Shown piece by piece: positions 16,636-24,517 of a stretch of 64,000 nt of DNA (within the stretch, counting starts at the first letter, position 1; every line of letters begins with the position of its first letter). The translations under genes were made by a program, and so were the position numbers. The stretch is from Paenibacillus polymyxa M1 (lineage in GTDB: Bacteria > Bacillota > Bacilli > Paenibacillales > Paenibacillaceae), in assembly GCF_000237325.1 (NCBI RefSeq), contig NC_017542.1, forward strand, positions 3,444,501 to 3,508,500, written 5' to 3'. The notes below the pieces were generated by a model. The model searched no databases and was not told where the DNA came from. It saw nothing but the letters and a program-made list of their open reading frames with translations.

Positions 16636-18330
16636 TTAATGCTCCTGTCCATTGCCTGAGTTCGAATCGGTGTTGGCATCCGTATGGGGCATACGCGTAT
16701 TGTCCCTCGTTTTATTAAATGACGGGCGGTTAGGCGCATCAAGTACAGGCATACGGAACAAAATGGAAGCTAACGCTTTGGCATTAAAAGGAATAAACGG
16801 CCACAAATACGAAGAATTATATGACCGATGCAGCGTCAGCATCAAAATGATCAGTGTCGTGCCCACGACAAAGCCTGGTACGTGAAAAATAGCAACAGCA
16901 ATCAGCAGGAATAGTCGAATCAGTCTATTCGCGAGTCCCAGCTCATAGCTTGGTGTTGCGAACATTCCTATGGCAGCAACAGCCATGTACAATACGACTT
17001 CATTTACGAACAGTCCCGTCTTAACCGCTATATCACCAACCAGAATGGCTGCAATCAACCCCATGGCGGAAGCCAATGGTGTCGGAGTATGCACAGCTGC
17101 CATTCGCATAAGATCGACCCCTAGTTCCACAATGATAAACTGGGCAATCAGCGGAAAATGCGCTTCCTTTTGAGGGCCGATAAAATCGAGAAACGCCGGT
17201 TTTAATTCGGGATTGATAACCATTAGCAGCCACATCGGAAGCAGAAACATCGAGGCGAATATGCCTATAAAACGTACCCAGCGTAAATAGCTACCCATAA
17301 AAGCGGTTTGCCGATTCTCTTCTGCATGCTGGCACAGGTCAAAAAAAGTGGTAGGCAAAATCATTACGCTGGGTGAGGTATCAACGAAAATTACGAGCCT
17401 TCCTTCCATAATATGCGAAGCCACAACATCTGGTCGCTCTGAATATCGTACTAATGGATATGGATTCCAACCTTTATTGATAATCGTCTCCTCTAATTGC
17501 TTATCAGCCAGTGGAATACCATCCAGATTAACATTTTTAATTTTGTCTCGTACCGTATCCACCATGACCTTATCCACAATATCATCAATGTAGCCCAAGC
17601 ATACATCTGTTCGAGTTCGGCGTCCGACCTGCATGGCCTCGAATTTAAGTCCGGGGTCTCGCAAACGCCGACGCACTAAACCTACATTTGTAAGCATCGT
17701 TTCAGTAAAACCATCACGTGCACCGCGCACAACTCTCTCCAAGGAAGGTTCTTCTGGGCTCCGTACAGGGTAATTACGAGTATCCAGAATAACAGCAAAA
17801 CGCTCGCCTTCCATGAAGAGAGCACTCATTCCCGTCAGTACCTTGTTTATGACAACGGACATCTTATCCGTCTTCTCCACCTGTATATGTGGAATAAAAT
17901 TTTCGAAATACGCTTGAAGTCCAGCTGAAGTCATGTCATCCGGCGTCAGATAGGTGAGCCGCTTTAGCACCTCAAGCATGATCTGATCCTTGGCAAAGGT
18001 ATTCAAGAACAAATACCCGATATGGCGGCCACCTGTTGTCATTTCTCTAAATACAACATCAAAGGTTTCTCCCAAACCCAATACCATCTTAAGGGTTTCA
18101 CGATTTTCCTTCATCTTTGGCGAAATATCATCCTCAATCTGCCAATAACGAATGGATTCCTCTACATTATCAGAACGCTCGCTTTCTTTTTTGTGCTTAA
18201 GACGGGCGGCTTCCTGCTCCTGCTTTTGCTTCCAGGAGCCCAAACTTTCCCCGTCAGTATGATTTTCCCTTCCAATTGCTCCGTCTCCATGATAATGCTC
18301 CTGCTGATCCTGATCCGTTCTGTGATCCAT
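16636..18330 (-). CDS. spoVAF: Stage V sporulation protein AF (GerA-like membrane protein)
   Basis: 564 aa from the ATG at 18330 (AAGGGGGCAAGAAGT before it). A GerA/SpoVAF-family inner forespore membrane protein; in Bacillus it works with the SpoVA channel during germination. Residues 1 to about 65 are a hydrophilic His/Gln/Glu-rich extension not seen in the 493-aa B. subtilis protein. The soluble GerA domain follows (MLTNVGLVRRRLRDPGLKFEAMQVGRRTRTDVCLGYIDDI), then at least five membrane helices from about residue 370. The end is a hydrophilic Asn/Thr-rich tail. Third gene of the operon, 26 bases after spoVAB. Confidence 0.92.
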   Translation of the reverse strand: MDHRTDQDQQEHYHGDGAIGRENHTDGESLGSWKQKQEQEAARLKHKKESERSDNVEESIRYWQIEDDISPKMKENRETLKMVLGLGETFDVVFREMTTGGRHIGYLFLNTFAKDQIMLEVLKRLTYLTPDDMTSAGLQAYFENFIPHIQVEKTDKMSVVINKVLTGMSALFMEGERFAVILDTRNYPVRSPEEPSLERVVRGARDGFTETMLTNVGLVRRRLRDPGLKFEAMQVGRRTRTDVCLGYIDDIVDKVMVDTVRDKIKNVNLDGIPLADKQLEETIINKGWNPYPLVRYSERPDVVASHIMEGRLVIFVDTSPSVMILPTTFFDLCQHAEENRQTAFMGSYLRWVRFIGIFASMFLLPMWLLMVINPELKPAFLDFIGPQKEAHFPLIAQFIIVELGVDLMRMAAVHTPTPLASAMGLIAAILVGDIAVKTGLFVNEVVLYMAVAAIGMFATPSYELGLANRLIRLFLLIAVAIFHVPGFVVGTTLIILMLTLHRSYNSSYLWPFIPFNAKALASILFRMPVLDAPNRPSFNKTRDNTRMPHTDANTDSNSGNGQEH

Positions 18331-18356
18331 ACTTCTTGCCCCCTTCTCTTTCACTA

Positions 18357-18779
18357 TTAACGGTTGTATACAAACCAATCAAATAAGGAACCCGTTACCT
18401 TGCCAAGCACCATTGCCATTAACAGACCAAACATGTATACAGTCATATGGAGTCGCTTGGCCAGTATGGGCAGGAGATTCAGCACCTCTGTTAGAGCCGC
18501 GGCGAGCAAGCCAATAAACACTCCGCAAAACAAACCAGGTATCCATGTAAATATGCCCGGTAATGGCAAGCAGATGTTCCAAAAATCGGCCACGGTTCCC
18601 ACCACTGAACCTAAAATCATCGCCTTTTCGTATGCACGTGATTTTTTATACGTCCGGGTGAGTTGTGCTAATCGCGGCATAATATCCAGCACAATAAAAA
18701 AAGCAATCACACCGCTACCTACCGCCAGCCCCCCAGCGATACCCAAAATAATCTGAAGTGCAGCCTGTACAAATATCAT
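18357..18779 (-). CDS. spoVAB: Stage V sporulation protein AB
   Basis: 140 aa, close to Bacillus SpoVAB. An integral membrane protein with four or five helices (ALQIILGIAGGLAVGSGVIAF, AMILGSVVGTVADFW, LPGIFTWIPGLFCGVFIGLLAAALTEVL, VYMFGLLMAMVLGKV). It belongs to the SpoVA system, which moves Ca-dipicolinate into the forespore and releases it in germination. It overlaps spoVAA by four bases (ATGA), so the pair is translationally coupled. Confidence 0.93.
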   Translation of the reverse strand: MIFVQAALQIILGIAGGLAVGSGVIAFFIVLDIMPRLAQLTRTYKKSRAYEKAMILGSVVGTVADFWNICLPLPGIFTWIPGLFCGVFIGLLAAALTEVLNLLPILAKRLHMTVYMFGLLMAMVLGKVTGSLFDWFVYNR

Positions 18780-19417
18780 GGTTTCTTATCCTTTGGCTGC
18801 AAACGAGCCATCTTTTCATACTCCTCTGCCACAACATACTGATCCACATTTTCCTGATACAGATACATTTCCACCTCCAGTGGCGTCGGCTCCTCATTCC
18901 ATTTTTTCTTGAACAAGTGATTAAAAAATACGATCATACCAAAGCCGATGCCGATCGAGTAAGCAATTTGGAACAAGTACGGGTGCTCATCCTTTTGTCC
19001 CGTAATCATTTCTACAATCCGAACCTGCACCTCCATCATGCTAACGTCAGCATGAAAGTTCATAATCGTCAGCGCAGAGCCAAAAAACAGGAGCAACCAT
19101 ACCAACACGAACAGTATTTTGGATGGCTTACGGGGTCTCTCCACGAGTTCCACAAGTACATGTGGTTTCCCGAGAGATTCAACTACAACTCCCGGAATAT
19201 GATCTCTAATTTTTGATATGATCTGTAGCATGTCCACCAGTATCAGGTTACCGTCCTGCTTCTGCGGCCGCTTGAGAACAAGTTCAAGCAGATCCTTTTC
19301 CCATTCGGGCTCCGTCAGCAGATGGGCTACATCGCCCAAATGTAAATCCTGCCCTTGGATCATACGCACACGGCTGCGGAGCCGCAAGTAGACAATAGGA
19401 GCCGGACTATGATTCAT
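18776..19417 (-). CDS. spoVAA: Stage V sporulation protein AA
   Basis: 213 aa, similar to the 206-aa Bacillus protein. The N-terminal soluble part (about 1-95) begins VYLRLRSRVRMIQGQDLHLGDVAHLL, a family hallmark. Two membrane helices follow (KILFVLVWLLLFFGSALTIM and YLFQIAYSIGIGFGMIVFF), then a charged tail. Only AA, AB and AF are present here; spoVAC, AD, AEa and AEb, which form the channel core in Bacillus, must lie elsewhere. GGATAAGGAGGGAATCGG precedes the ATG. Confidence 0.93.
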   Translation of the reverse strand: MNHSPAPIVYLRLRSRVRMIQGQDLHLGDVAHLLTEPEWEKDLLELVLKRPQKQDGNLILVDMLQIISKIRDHIPGVVVESLGKPHVLVELVERPRKPSKILFVLVWLLLFFGSALTIMNFHADVSMMEVQVRIVEMITGQKDEHPYLFQIAYSIGIGFGMIVFFNHLFKKKWNEEPTPLEVEMYLYQENVDQYVVAEEYEKMARLQPKDKKP

Positions 19418-19449
19418 CCGATTCCCTCCTTATCCTCGTAATTACCGAT

Positions 19450-19479
19450 TAGTATGGAGTGAAGCAAGCAAACCTATTC
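19450..19479 (-). promoter_or_regulatory. Sigma-G promoter of spoVAA-AB-AF
   Basis: Minus strand: GAATA (19475-19479), exactly 18 bases, CATACTA (19450-19456). This matches sigma-G gMATR-N18-CATnMTA at every defined base and lies about 35 bases before the spoVAA ATG. B. subtilis spoVA is sigma-G dependent. Confidence 0.75.
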
Positions 19480-19502
19480 TGTGTATTGTCTTTTGTTGCA
19501 CG

Positions 19503-19552
19503 CAAAAAAGAGTACTCCTGGCCATTAAAATGGCTTTGGAATACCCTTTAAA
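19503..19552 (-). terminator. Terminator of the spoIIA operon
   Basis: AGGGTATTCC and GGAGTACTCT pair (two G-U), with AGCCATT/AATGGC above them, and TTTTTTG follows on the minus strand, about 40 bases past sigF. Confidence 0.75.
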
Positions 19553-19591
19553 ATGCGTAAGCATAAAGTTTTACTAAAATCCTGCCCTTTA

Positions 19592-20347
19592 TTATTGGGC
19601 AATCTGATCGCGGATTAGTTGTAAAATCTTTTTTTCCAATCGTGATACCTGCACCTGAGAAATACCAAGACGACTTGCAACCTCTGATTGAGTCTGATCC
19701 CGATAATAACGCAAGTACACAATCAATCGCTCCCGCTCAGATAATCCGTCAATGGCCTCATTCAGCGCCAGCTTGTCGAACCATCTTTCCTGTGATTCGT
19801 CGGCAATCTGATCCATAAGTGTAATCGGGTCCCCATCATTTTCAAACACCGTTTCGTGAATCGAGGTAGGAGGCTTATTCGCCTCCTGCGCAAAAACAAC
19901 ATCCTCCGGTGTCACTCCCAGCTCATCAGCAACCTCCTTGACTGTAGGCAGACGATTGAGCCGTTTGGATAGCTCGTCCTTCATTTTGCGAACCTTATTG
20001 GCTGTTTCCTTCAAGGAACGGCTAACCTTGAGTGTACCGTCATCTCGAAGGAACCGTTGAATCTCACCGATAATCATCGGCACCGCATATGTTGAAAATT
20101 TGACTTCGTAGCTGAGATCGAATTTATCCACCGATTTTAACAATCCGATGCAACCAATTTGAAAAAGATCGTCAGGTTCATACCCCCGGTTCATAAAGCG
20201 CTGCACGACAGACCAGACGAGCCGGATATTACTATTGACCAGTGTCTCACGAGCATCATTATCACCAGATTGGCTCAGTGCAATAAGCCGCTTGACCTCT
20301 GTATCCTCCAAATAGCTGTGCGAAGTTTTTTTTCCTCCTGCTTCCAT
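19592..20347 (-). CDS. sigF: RNA polymerase sigma factor sigma-F
   Basis: 251 aa. The first forespore sigma factor, held by SpoIIAB until septation. Region 2 is visible as SNIRLVWSVVQRFMNRGYEPDDLFQIGCIGLLK and FSTYAVPMIIGEIQRFLRDDGTLKVSRSLKE, region 3 follows, and region 4 is LIVYLRYYRDQTQSEVASRLGISQVQVSRLEKKIL with the helix-turn-helix. TAGGAGTTGATCC precedes the ATG. It is 11 bases after spoIIAB in the classic operon. Confidence 0.97.
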   Translation of the reverse strand: MEAGGKKTSHSYLEDTEVKRLIALSQSGDNDARETLVNSNIRLVWSVVQRFMNRGYEPDDLFQIGCIGLLKSVDKFDLSYEVKFSTYAVPMIIGEIQRFLRDDGTLKVSRSLKETANKVRKMKDELSKRLNRLPTVKEVADELGVTPEDVVFAQEANKPPTSIHETVFENDGDPITLMDQIADESQERWFDKLALNEAIDGLSERERLIVYLRYYRDQTQSEVASRLGISQVQVSRLEKKILQLIRDQIAQ

Positions 20348-20358
20348 AGGATCAACTC

Positions 20359-20814
20359 CTAATTATATAAAGCTTTCTTGGATTCAATCCTTTTCTTCAT
20401 CCGGACCGACGTGCCTCCGCCCGGCTCACTGACTGCTTCGAACTCATCCATGAAATTTTCCATAATCGTAAAGCCCATCCCAGAGCGTTCCAATTCAGGC
20501 TTGGACGTATAGAGAGGCTGCTTGGCCAGCTCCAGATCCTCAATTCCCCGTCCTGCATCCTCAACGACTAACGTGATCACGTCCGCTTCAATCCCAACTT
20601 TAATCGTTACAACACCTGACGGATCGCTGTCATAGCCATGAATAATACTGTTTGTCACCGCTTCAGACACGACGGTCTTCAAATCGCTAAGCTCATCCAT
20701 CGTGGGATCAAGCCTGGAAATAAAGGCTGCCACAGCCACACGGGCAAATGCTTCATTTTCCGATTTGGCGGCAAACTGCAAGCTCATGAAATTGTTCCCC
20801 GTGCCTTCTCTCAT
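20359..20814 (-). CDS. spoIIAB: Anti-sigma-F factor and serine kinase SpoIIAB
   Basis: 151 aa. It binds sigma-F and also phosphorylates SpoIIAA. The GHKL kinase boxes are in order: N box [15 protein letters not shown]1 box [12 protein letters not shown]2 box [17 protein letters not shown]. The start at 20814 gives ATGA overlap with spoIIAA and is preferred; a second ATG nine codons on has a weaker GGGGAAC site. The sequence from [29 protein letters not shown] follows Bacillus closely. Confidence 0.96.
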
Positions 20815-21164
20815 GACACAACCTCCAATTCCGTGAGCGCATTTCCCTCGTTGTCATAGATGGGCATGATTTTAAATAAGCCTGACATATCCAGCAATCG
20901 ATGTACCGGCGGATTGACATCACAGACTGCCATTTTCCCACCCTTTTGCTTGATCAGTTTGTATCGTCCCAAGATAACGCCAAGGCCGGAACTATCCATA
21001 AACTGAAGATTCTTCAGGCTGAGCACGATATGTTCGCATTGCCGGCGTTGAATCGCCTCATCCATTTGCATACGGACCATATCCGACGTATGGTGATCAA
21101 GTTCACCAGACAGCCTTACAATAAGTACTCCCCGGTGATGCTCCATTTCAATTTGCAGGTTCAT
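20811..21164 (-). CDS. spoIIAA: Anti-anti-sigma factor SpoIIAA
   Basis: 117 aa, a STAS-domain protein. In its unphosphorylated form, produced by SpoIIE, it pulls SpoIIAB off sigma-F in the forespore. The phosphorylated serine is in [16 protein letters not shown] at Ser58, the same number as in B. subtilis. The N-terminal strand [16 protein letters not shown] is typical. It is first in the operon, with a candidate sigma-H promoter upstream and a GGGAGGAGAGTGAGCAAGC leader. Confidence 0.97.
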
Positions 21165-21197
21165 GCTTGCTCACTCTCCTCCCGGTCTTGGACAAGG

Positions 21198-21239
21198 ATT
21201 TCTACGTAGTCGCAGACGATTCCTGCCCTCCGACAAAAC
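21198..21239 (-). promoter_or_regulatory. Candidate sigma-H promoter and 0A-like box before spoIIAA
   Basis: Minus strand: TTTTGTCGGAG (0A-like, 21229-21239), AGGAATC (21218-21224), 12 bases, GTAGAAAT (21198-21205). The arrangement equals the one before spo0A. B. subtilis spoIIA is transcribed by sigma-H with Spo0A~P. The -10 deviates slightly from RnnGAAT. Confidence 0.5.
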
Positions 21240-21260
21240 TAGAAGAAAACCCCGTAAAAT

Positions 21261-22454
21261 CTACAAAGAAAATAGGTTTGACATGGTACGTTTAAACAAT
21301 TTCCACCAGCCGGCCTTCTCGATCGCCACAGGAGAAGTGATATTAAACTCCTTAAGGCGTTGTCCATCCTGATAGACGACCAGCTTACCAACGGGGTCAC
21401 CCACCCGGACAGGAGCTTTAAGGCTTGGAGTCAGTTGCAGCTCGTGACGCAGTGTTTGTTTGTTGCCGCCTTTTTTCACCAGCACACTGTAAGAACGGTC
21501 CGCCTGAATTTCCAGCTCTGGTAATACACCTTTTTCAACTTTTACACTGCCCAGCTTTTCACCTGGTTTATATATGGATTTCATTGTATATTGAGAAAAT
21601 GCGTAGTCGAACATGGAAGAAACCTCATTGTTGCGTATCTTCGTGTTCGGCTCACCGAGTACGACAGCTACGACACGTAAGCCATCACGCTTCGCCGTAG
21701 CGGAAAGGCAGAACTTTGCTTCTGACGTATAGCCCGTTTTCAGACCGTCTGCTCCGGTATAGAAGCGAACAAGCTTATTCGTATTCACCAGCCAAAAGGG
21801 CTTGACCGAGGATTTGCGCAAATAGTCCTGATACGCTCCCGTATATTTCGTAATTTGTGGATATTTCAACAGTTCCCGGCTCATAACCGCAATATCATGC
21901 GCAGAGGAATAGTGATTTTCTACGGGTAAACCGTTGCAATTGGCAAAATGCGTATCTTTGAGTCCGAGCTGCTGCACCTTGGCATTCATCATCTCGACAA
22001 AAGCCTGTTCAGACCCCGCAATTTTCTCCGCCATCGCTACAGAGGCGTCGTTGCCCGAAGCCATCGCAATTCCCTTCAGCATCTCATCGACCGTCATTTC
22101 TTCTCCCGGCTCCAAGAAAATTTGTGAGCCTCCCATTGAAGACGCATACTCACTGGCCCGTACTTTATCGGTCAGCTTGAGCTTGCCATCATGAATGGCC
22201 TCCATTGTTAGCAGCATCGTCATGATCTTAGTGATGCTTGCTGGAGGAAGCTTTTCACGACTGTTTTTTTCATAGATGACTGTGCCTGTATCTGCATCCA
22301 TCAAGATCGCCGAAAGAGCCTCGGGAGCCAGCTCAGCTGCTGATCCTACTTTGGTTTTGCTTTCAGGTCTGCTTTCTTCGGCCCAACCGCCGACAGGGAC
22401 GGCAGTCAAGGCTACCAGACAAGCCAGGATGAACGCCACCACTTTTTTCTTCAC
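21261..22454 (-). CDS. dacF: Forespore D-alanyl-D-alanine carboxypeptidase DacF
   Basis: 397 aa from the GTG at 22454, which has GAGGAGGGGACCGATT before it; the longer frame adds 12 residues without conservation. A penicillin-binding DD-carboxypeptidase that trims pentapeptides of germ-cell-wall and cortex precursor on the forespore side. Signal peptide about residues 1-25 (KKKVVAFILACLVALTAVP). Active-site motifs: S73-I-T-K76, S133-G-N, K239-T-G. The C-terminal amphipathic end (WWKLFKRTMSNLFSL) should bind the membrane. Directly upstream of spoIIAA, as in Bacillus. Confidence 0.93.
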   Translation of the reverse strand: MKKKVVAFILACLVALTAVPVGGWAEESRPESKTKVGSAAELAPEALSAILMDADTGTVIYEKNSREKLPPASITKIMTMLLTMEAIHDGKLKLTDKVRASEYASSMGGSQIFLEPGEEMTVDEMLKGIAMASGNDASVAMAEKIAGSEQAFVEMMNAKVQQLGLKDTHFANCNGLPVENHYSSAHDIAVMSRELLKYPQITKYTGAYQDYLRKSSVKPFWLVNTNKLVRFYTGADGLKTGYTSEAKFCLSATAKRDGLRVVAVVLGEPNTKIRNNEVSSMFDYAFSQYTMKSIYKPGEKLGSVKVEKGVLPELEIQADRSYSVLVKKGGNKQTLRHELQLTPSLKAPVRVGDPVGKLVVYQDGQRLKEFNITSPVAIEKAGWWKLFKRTMSNLFSL

Positions 22455-22587
22455 AATCGGTCCCCTCCTCAACATATTGGCGTAAAGCATCGGAGCCCAT
22501 TTACTGATCTCCCCGATCTATTCGCGTGCTGCTAACCATTGTCGTCAGATTGAAAGAAAAATATTCCATATGAATAAAAACATCAAA

Positions 22588-22622
22588 TAGCACCAAGCTG
22601 AGCCAGCATGGTGCTATTTTCC
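22588..22622. terminator. Hairpin terminator after the beta-helix gene
   Basis: AATAGCACCA and TGGTGCTATT form a perfect 10-bp stem about 55 bases downstream of the minus-strand beta-helix gene, with T-rich sequence on either strand. Confidence 0.75.
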
Positions 22623-22675
22623 AATCTATAAATGACACAACATGTATCGTCTGTAACAGGATCTATAAAAATCGT

Positions 22676-24316
22676 TCAAATCCGGCTAACGGTGAGGTAT
22701 GTAATACCTCCACCCGGTAAAATATCCACTGCATTTTGACTAAACACCCGTATATCAATAAAAGAATTCGCTTCAAGTCTAAGTTCCATTGCTCCACTCA
22801 ATGCACCATAGTTCAGCCCGCCAATCACCCTGTCATCGAGATATGCATAAGCAGAACTTCCGGCAAGCTGCTCATCATTCAGGTGAAGTGCCAGCCGTGT
22901 CCGGTTACCATCTACTTGGGGATCGGTCGAAACGTAGACTTGTATTCTGTATTTCCCAGCTCGCTTGGCTCGCCACCGACTATTCGAACCATCGAATTCG
23001 GTCAACTCATCATGATTGATTTGATTGAACCTTACTTTCTGCCAGCTACCCGCAGGGATATTTTGCCTTGAACCAAGGTAGGCTTTGACAAAGGTTTCAT
23101 TCAAATGTTCAATACCATTATTCGAATATTTCTCTACGAGTAACAACGCTTGCCCTGTCCCATTATTCTCGTCATAACGATGATTGCTATAACTAAAATC
23201 CAAATGTGAGCGAAGTGTCACCTGCTGTGTGGAGGAGCTACCAGAGAAACAAATAAGCTGTTTTAGATTACGGGGATATCCGCCCACCTCGTCCACCAAA
23301 ACTTTTTTGCCAATGACCACATCCACAAAATAATTGCACACTGATTGGGTGTCATCGTATTTGTCTGCTATCGCCAAAATAGAGTCGCGCAAGGCAACAT
23401 TTTTGGTTTCTTTCGTAGCACCAATTTGAATAAAAGAAGGTACTGTCACCTTGTGTTCTCTGCTTAGTCCTTCAAACCAGCAGCCTATAAATTCTGCATT
23501 CATAAAATCATTTATTAGAATGGGAATATCACTGGAGCTCCCATCCTTAATGTGCTGGCTAGCCATAAATCTCGCCCCGTTAGAACTATTCAAGTCCAGC
23601 GCCGTATCGTTTCCGAGCGTAAAAAGCGCAATGCTTGTAAACTGTGAACTTCTGTTCTGCAAGTGAATCCCTATTTTATTGTAATTTATCTCCGTGCATT
23701 TAAATAAGTTCACATCACTTTCATAGCCCCAAAAAGCCGTTTCAAAATGCTCAATCAACACGTTATCCAGGACAACGCCGCCGCCCCTCCAATCCCGAAT
23801 GCCCAAAGTACCTTTGCCATAATACCCGCGCTTCACTGACTGCGAAAACGGATTATTTAAGGTAGCTCTGTCGATCCCTTCGTACCGGATCGATAAGTCA
23901 TGGAACTGCACATTTTGAAAGCCACTAAACGATGGCAGACTTTCGTCTCCAATTTGGAAACAAGGACCCGTACCATAATATTCAATCGACGTAACTCCCT
24001 TACCCTGTCGGTATCTGCCCTTATGAATCCCAAAAATGCGCATACCCTGCTTCCGAATCTGAAGGGTAGATGTTATTTTGTATCGGCCGCTGGGGATGTG
24101 AAGAATGGAGTAATCGGGGGTCTTGTTAATCAATTCTTGCAAAGCTGCCGTGTCGTCCTGAATACCATCACCAGCAGCTCCAAACCAGCTTACGTTTACA
24201 CTGCGTTCCATGAATTCTTTTTCAATGGCTTTAAAATTGTCATTTAACTGCTGAGGCGTTAACTCTTTGCCCGTACCACTCAAATTCAACTTCAATCGGT
24301 CTGTAAAATCTGCCAT
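22676..24316 (-). CDS. Tail-spike-like right-handed beta-helix protein with C-terminal jelly-roll-like domain
   Basis: 546 aa, no signal peptide or membrane segment. Residues 1-40 (GTGKELTPQQLNDNFKAIEKEF) resemble the N-terminal segment of phage tail or neck appendages. VSWFGAAGDGIQDDTAALQELI (about 41-62) is the hallmark of the pectate-lyase-3 fold, followed by beta-helix coils up to about residue 380. The last 140 residues (WRAKRAGKYRIQVYVST...GGGITYLTVSRI) look like a C1q/TNF-type jelly roll. Such proteins bind or cut polysaccharides. No other phage genes are near. It separates dacF from punA, and the divergent neighbour is an O-antigen-ligase-like protein. Activity and substrate are unknown. 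GGGGGTGTTTGG precedes the ATG. Confidence 0.7.
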   Translation of the reverse strand: MADFTDRLKLNLSGTGKELTPQQLNDNFKAIEKEFMERSVNVSWFGAAGDGIQDDTAALQELINKTPDYSILHIPSGRYKITSTLQIRKQGMRIFGIHKGRYRQGKGVTSIEYYGTGPCFQIGDESLPSFSGFQNVQFHDLSIRYEGIDRATLNNPFSQSVKRGYYGKGTLGIRDWRGGGVVLDNVLIEHFETAFWGYESDVNLFKCTEINYNKIGIHLQNRSSQFTSIALFTLGNDTALDLNSSNGARFMASQHIKDGSSSDIPILINDFMNAEFIGCWFEGLSREHKVTVPSFIQIGATKETKNVALRDSILAIADKYDDTQSVCNYFVDVVIGKKVLVDEVGGYPRNLKQLICFSGSSSTQQVTLRSHLDFSYSNHRYDENNGTGQALLLVEKYSNNGIEHLNETFVKAYLGSRQNIPAGSWQKVRFNQINHDELTEFDGSNSRWRAKRAGKYRIQVYVSTDPQVDGNRTRLALHLNDEQLAGSSAYAYLDDRVIGGLNYGALSGAMELRLEANSFIDIRVFSQNAVDILPGGGITYLTVSRI

Positions 24317-24462
24317 CCAAACACCCCCATTGTTAAAAACGTGAAAATACTTTCAGACTATGCCGAAGAATTCTTCATTTTCTTAGCATGGACTGAGTAT
24401 ATGCACAATAAGGCTTGCTCTAGGATCGTGAAAAATGAAAATAAATATTTTATATGATTGTA

Positions 24463-24491
24463 CAAGGAGATACATTTTGTATATTATAGAT
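24463..24491 (+). promoter_or_regulatory. Weak sigma-A-like promoter of the ligase-like gene
   Basis: TTGTAC at about 24459-24464, 18 bases, TATTAT at about 24483-24488, 30 bases before the GTG. Spacing is one base long, so this is tentative. Confidence 0.3.
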
Positions 24492-24510
24492 ACATAACGT
24501 ATCTAGGCGG
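24487..24510 (+). promoter_or_regulatory. Perfect dyad touching the ribosome binding site of the ligase-like gene
   Basis: TAGATAC (24487-24493), five bases, GTATCTA (24499-24505), with AGGCGG starting on the last base of the dyad. It could be an operator or an RNA hairpin that lowers translation. Confidence 0.4.
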
Positions 24511-24517
24511 TGAAACC

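Noticed and set aside
22676..24316. Remnant prophage around the tail-spike-like gene
   Set aside because: No capsid, terminase, holin or integrase gene is near; xerD at 26.7 kb is the chromosomal dimer-resolution enzyme.
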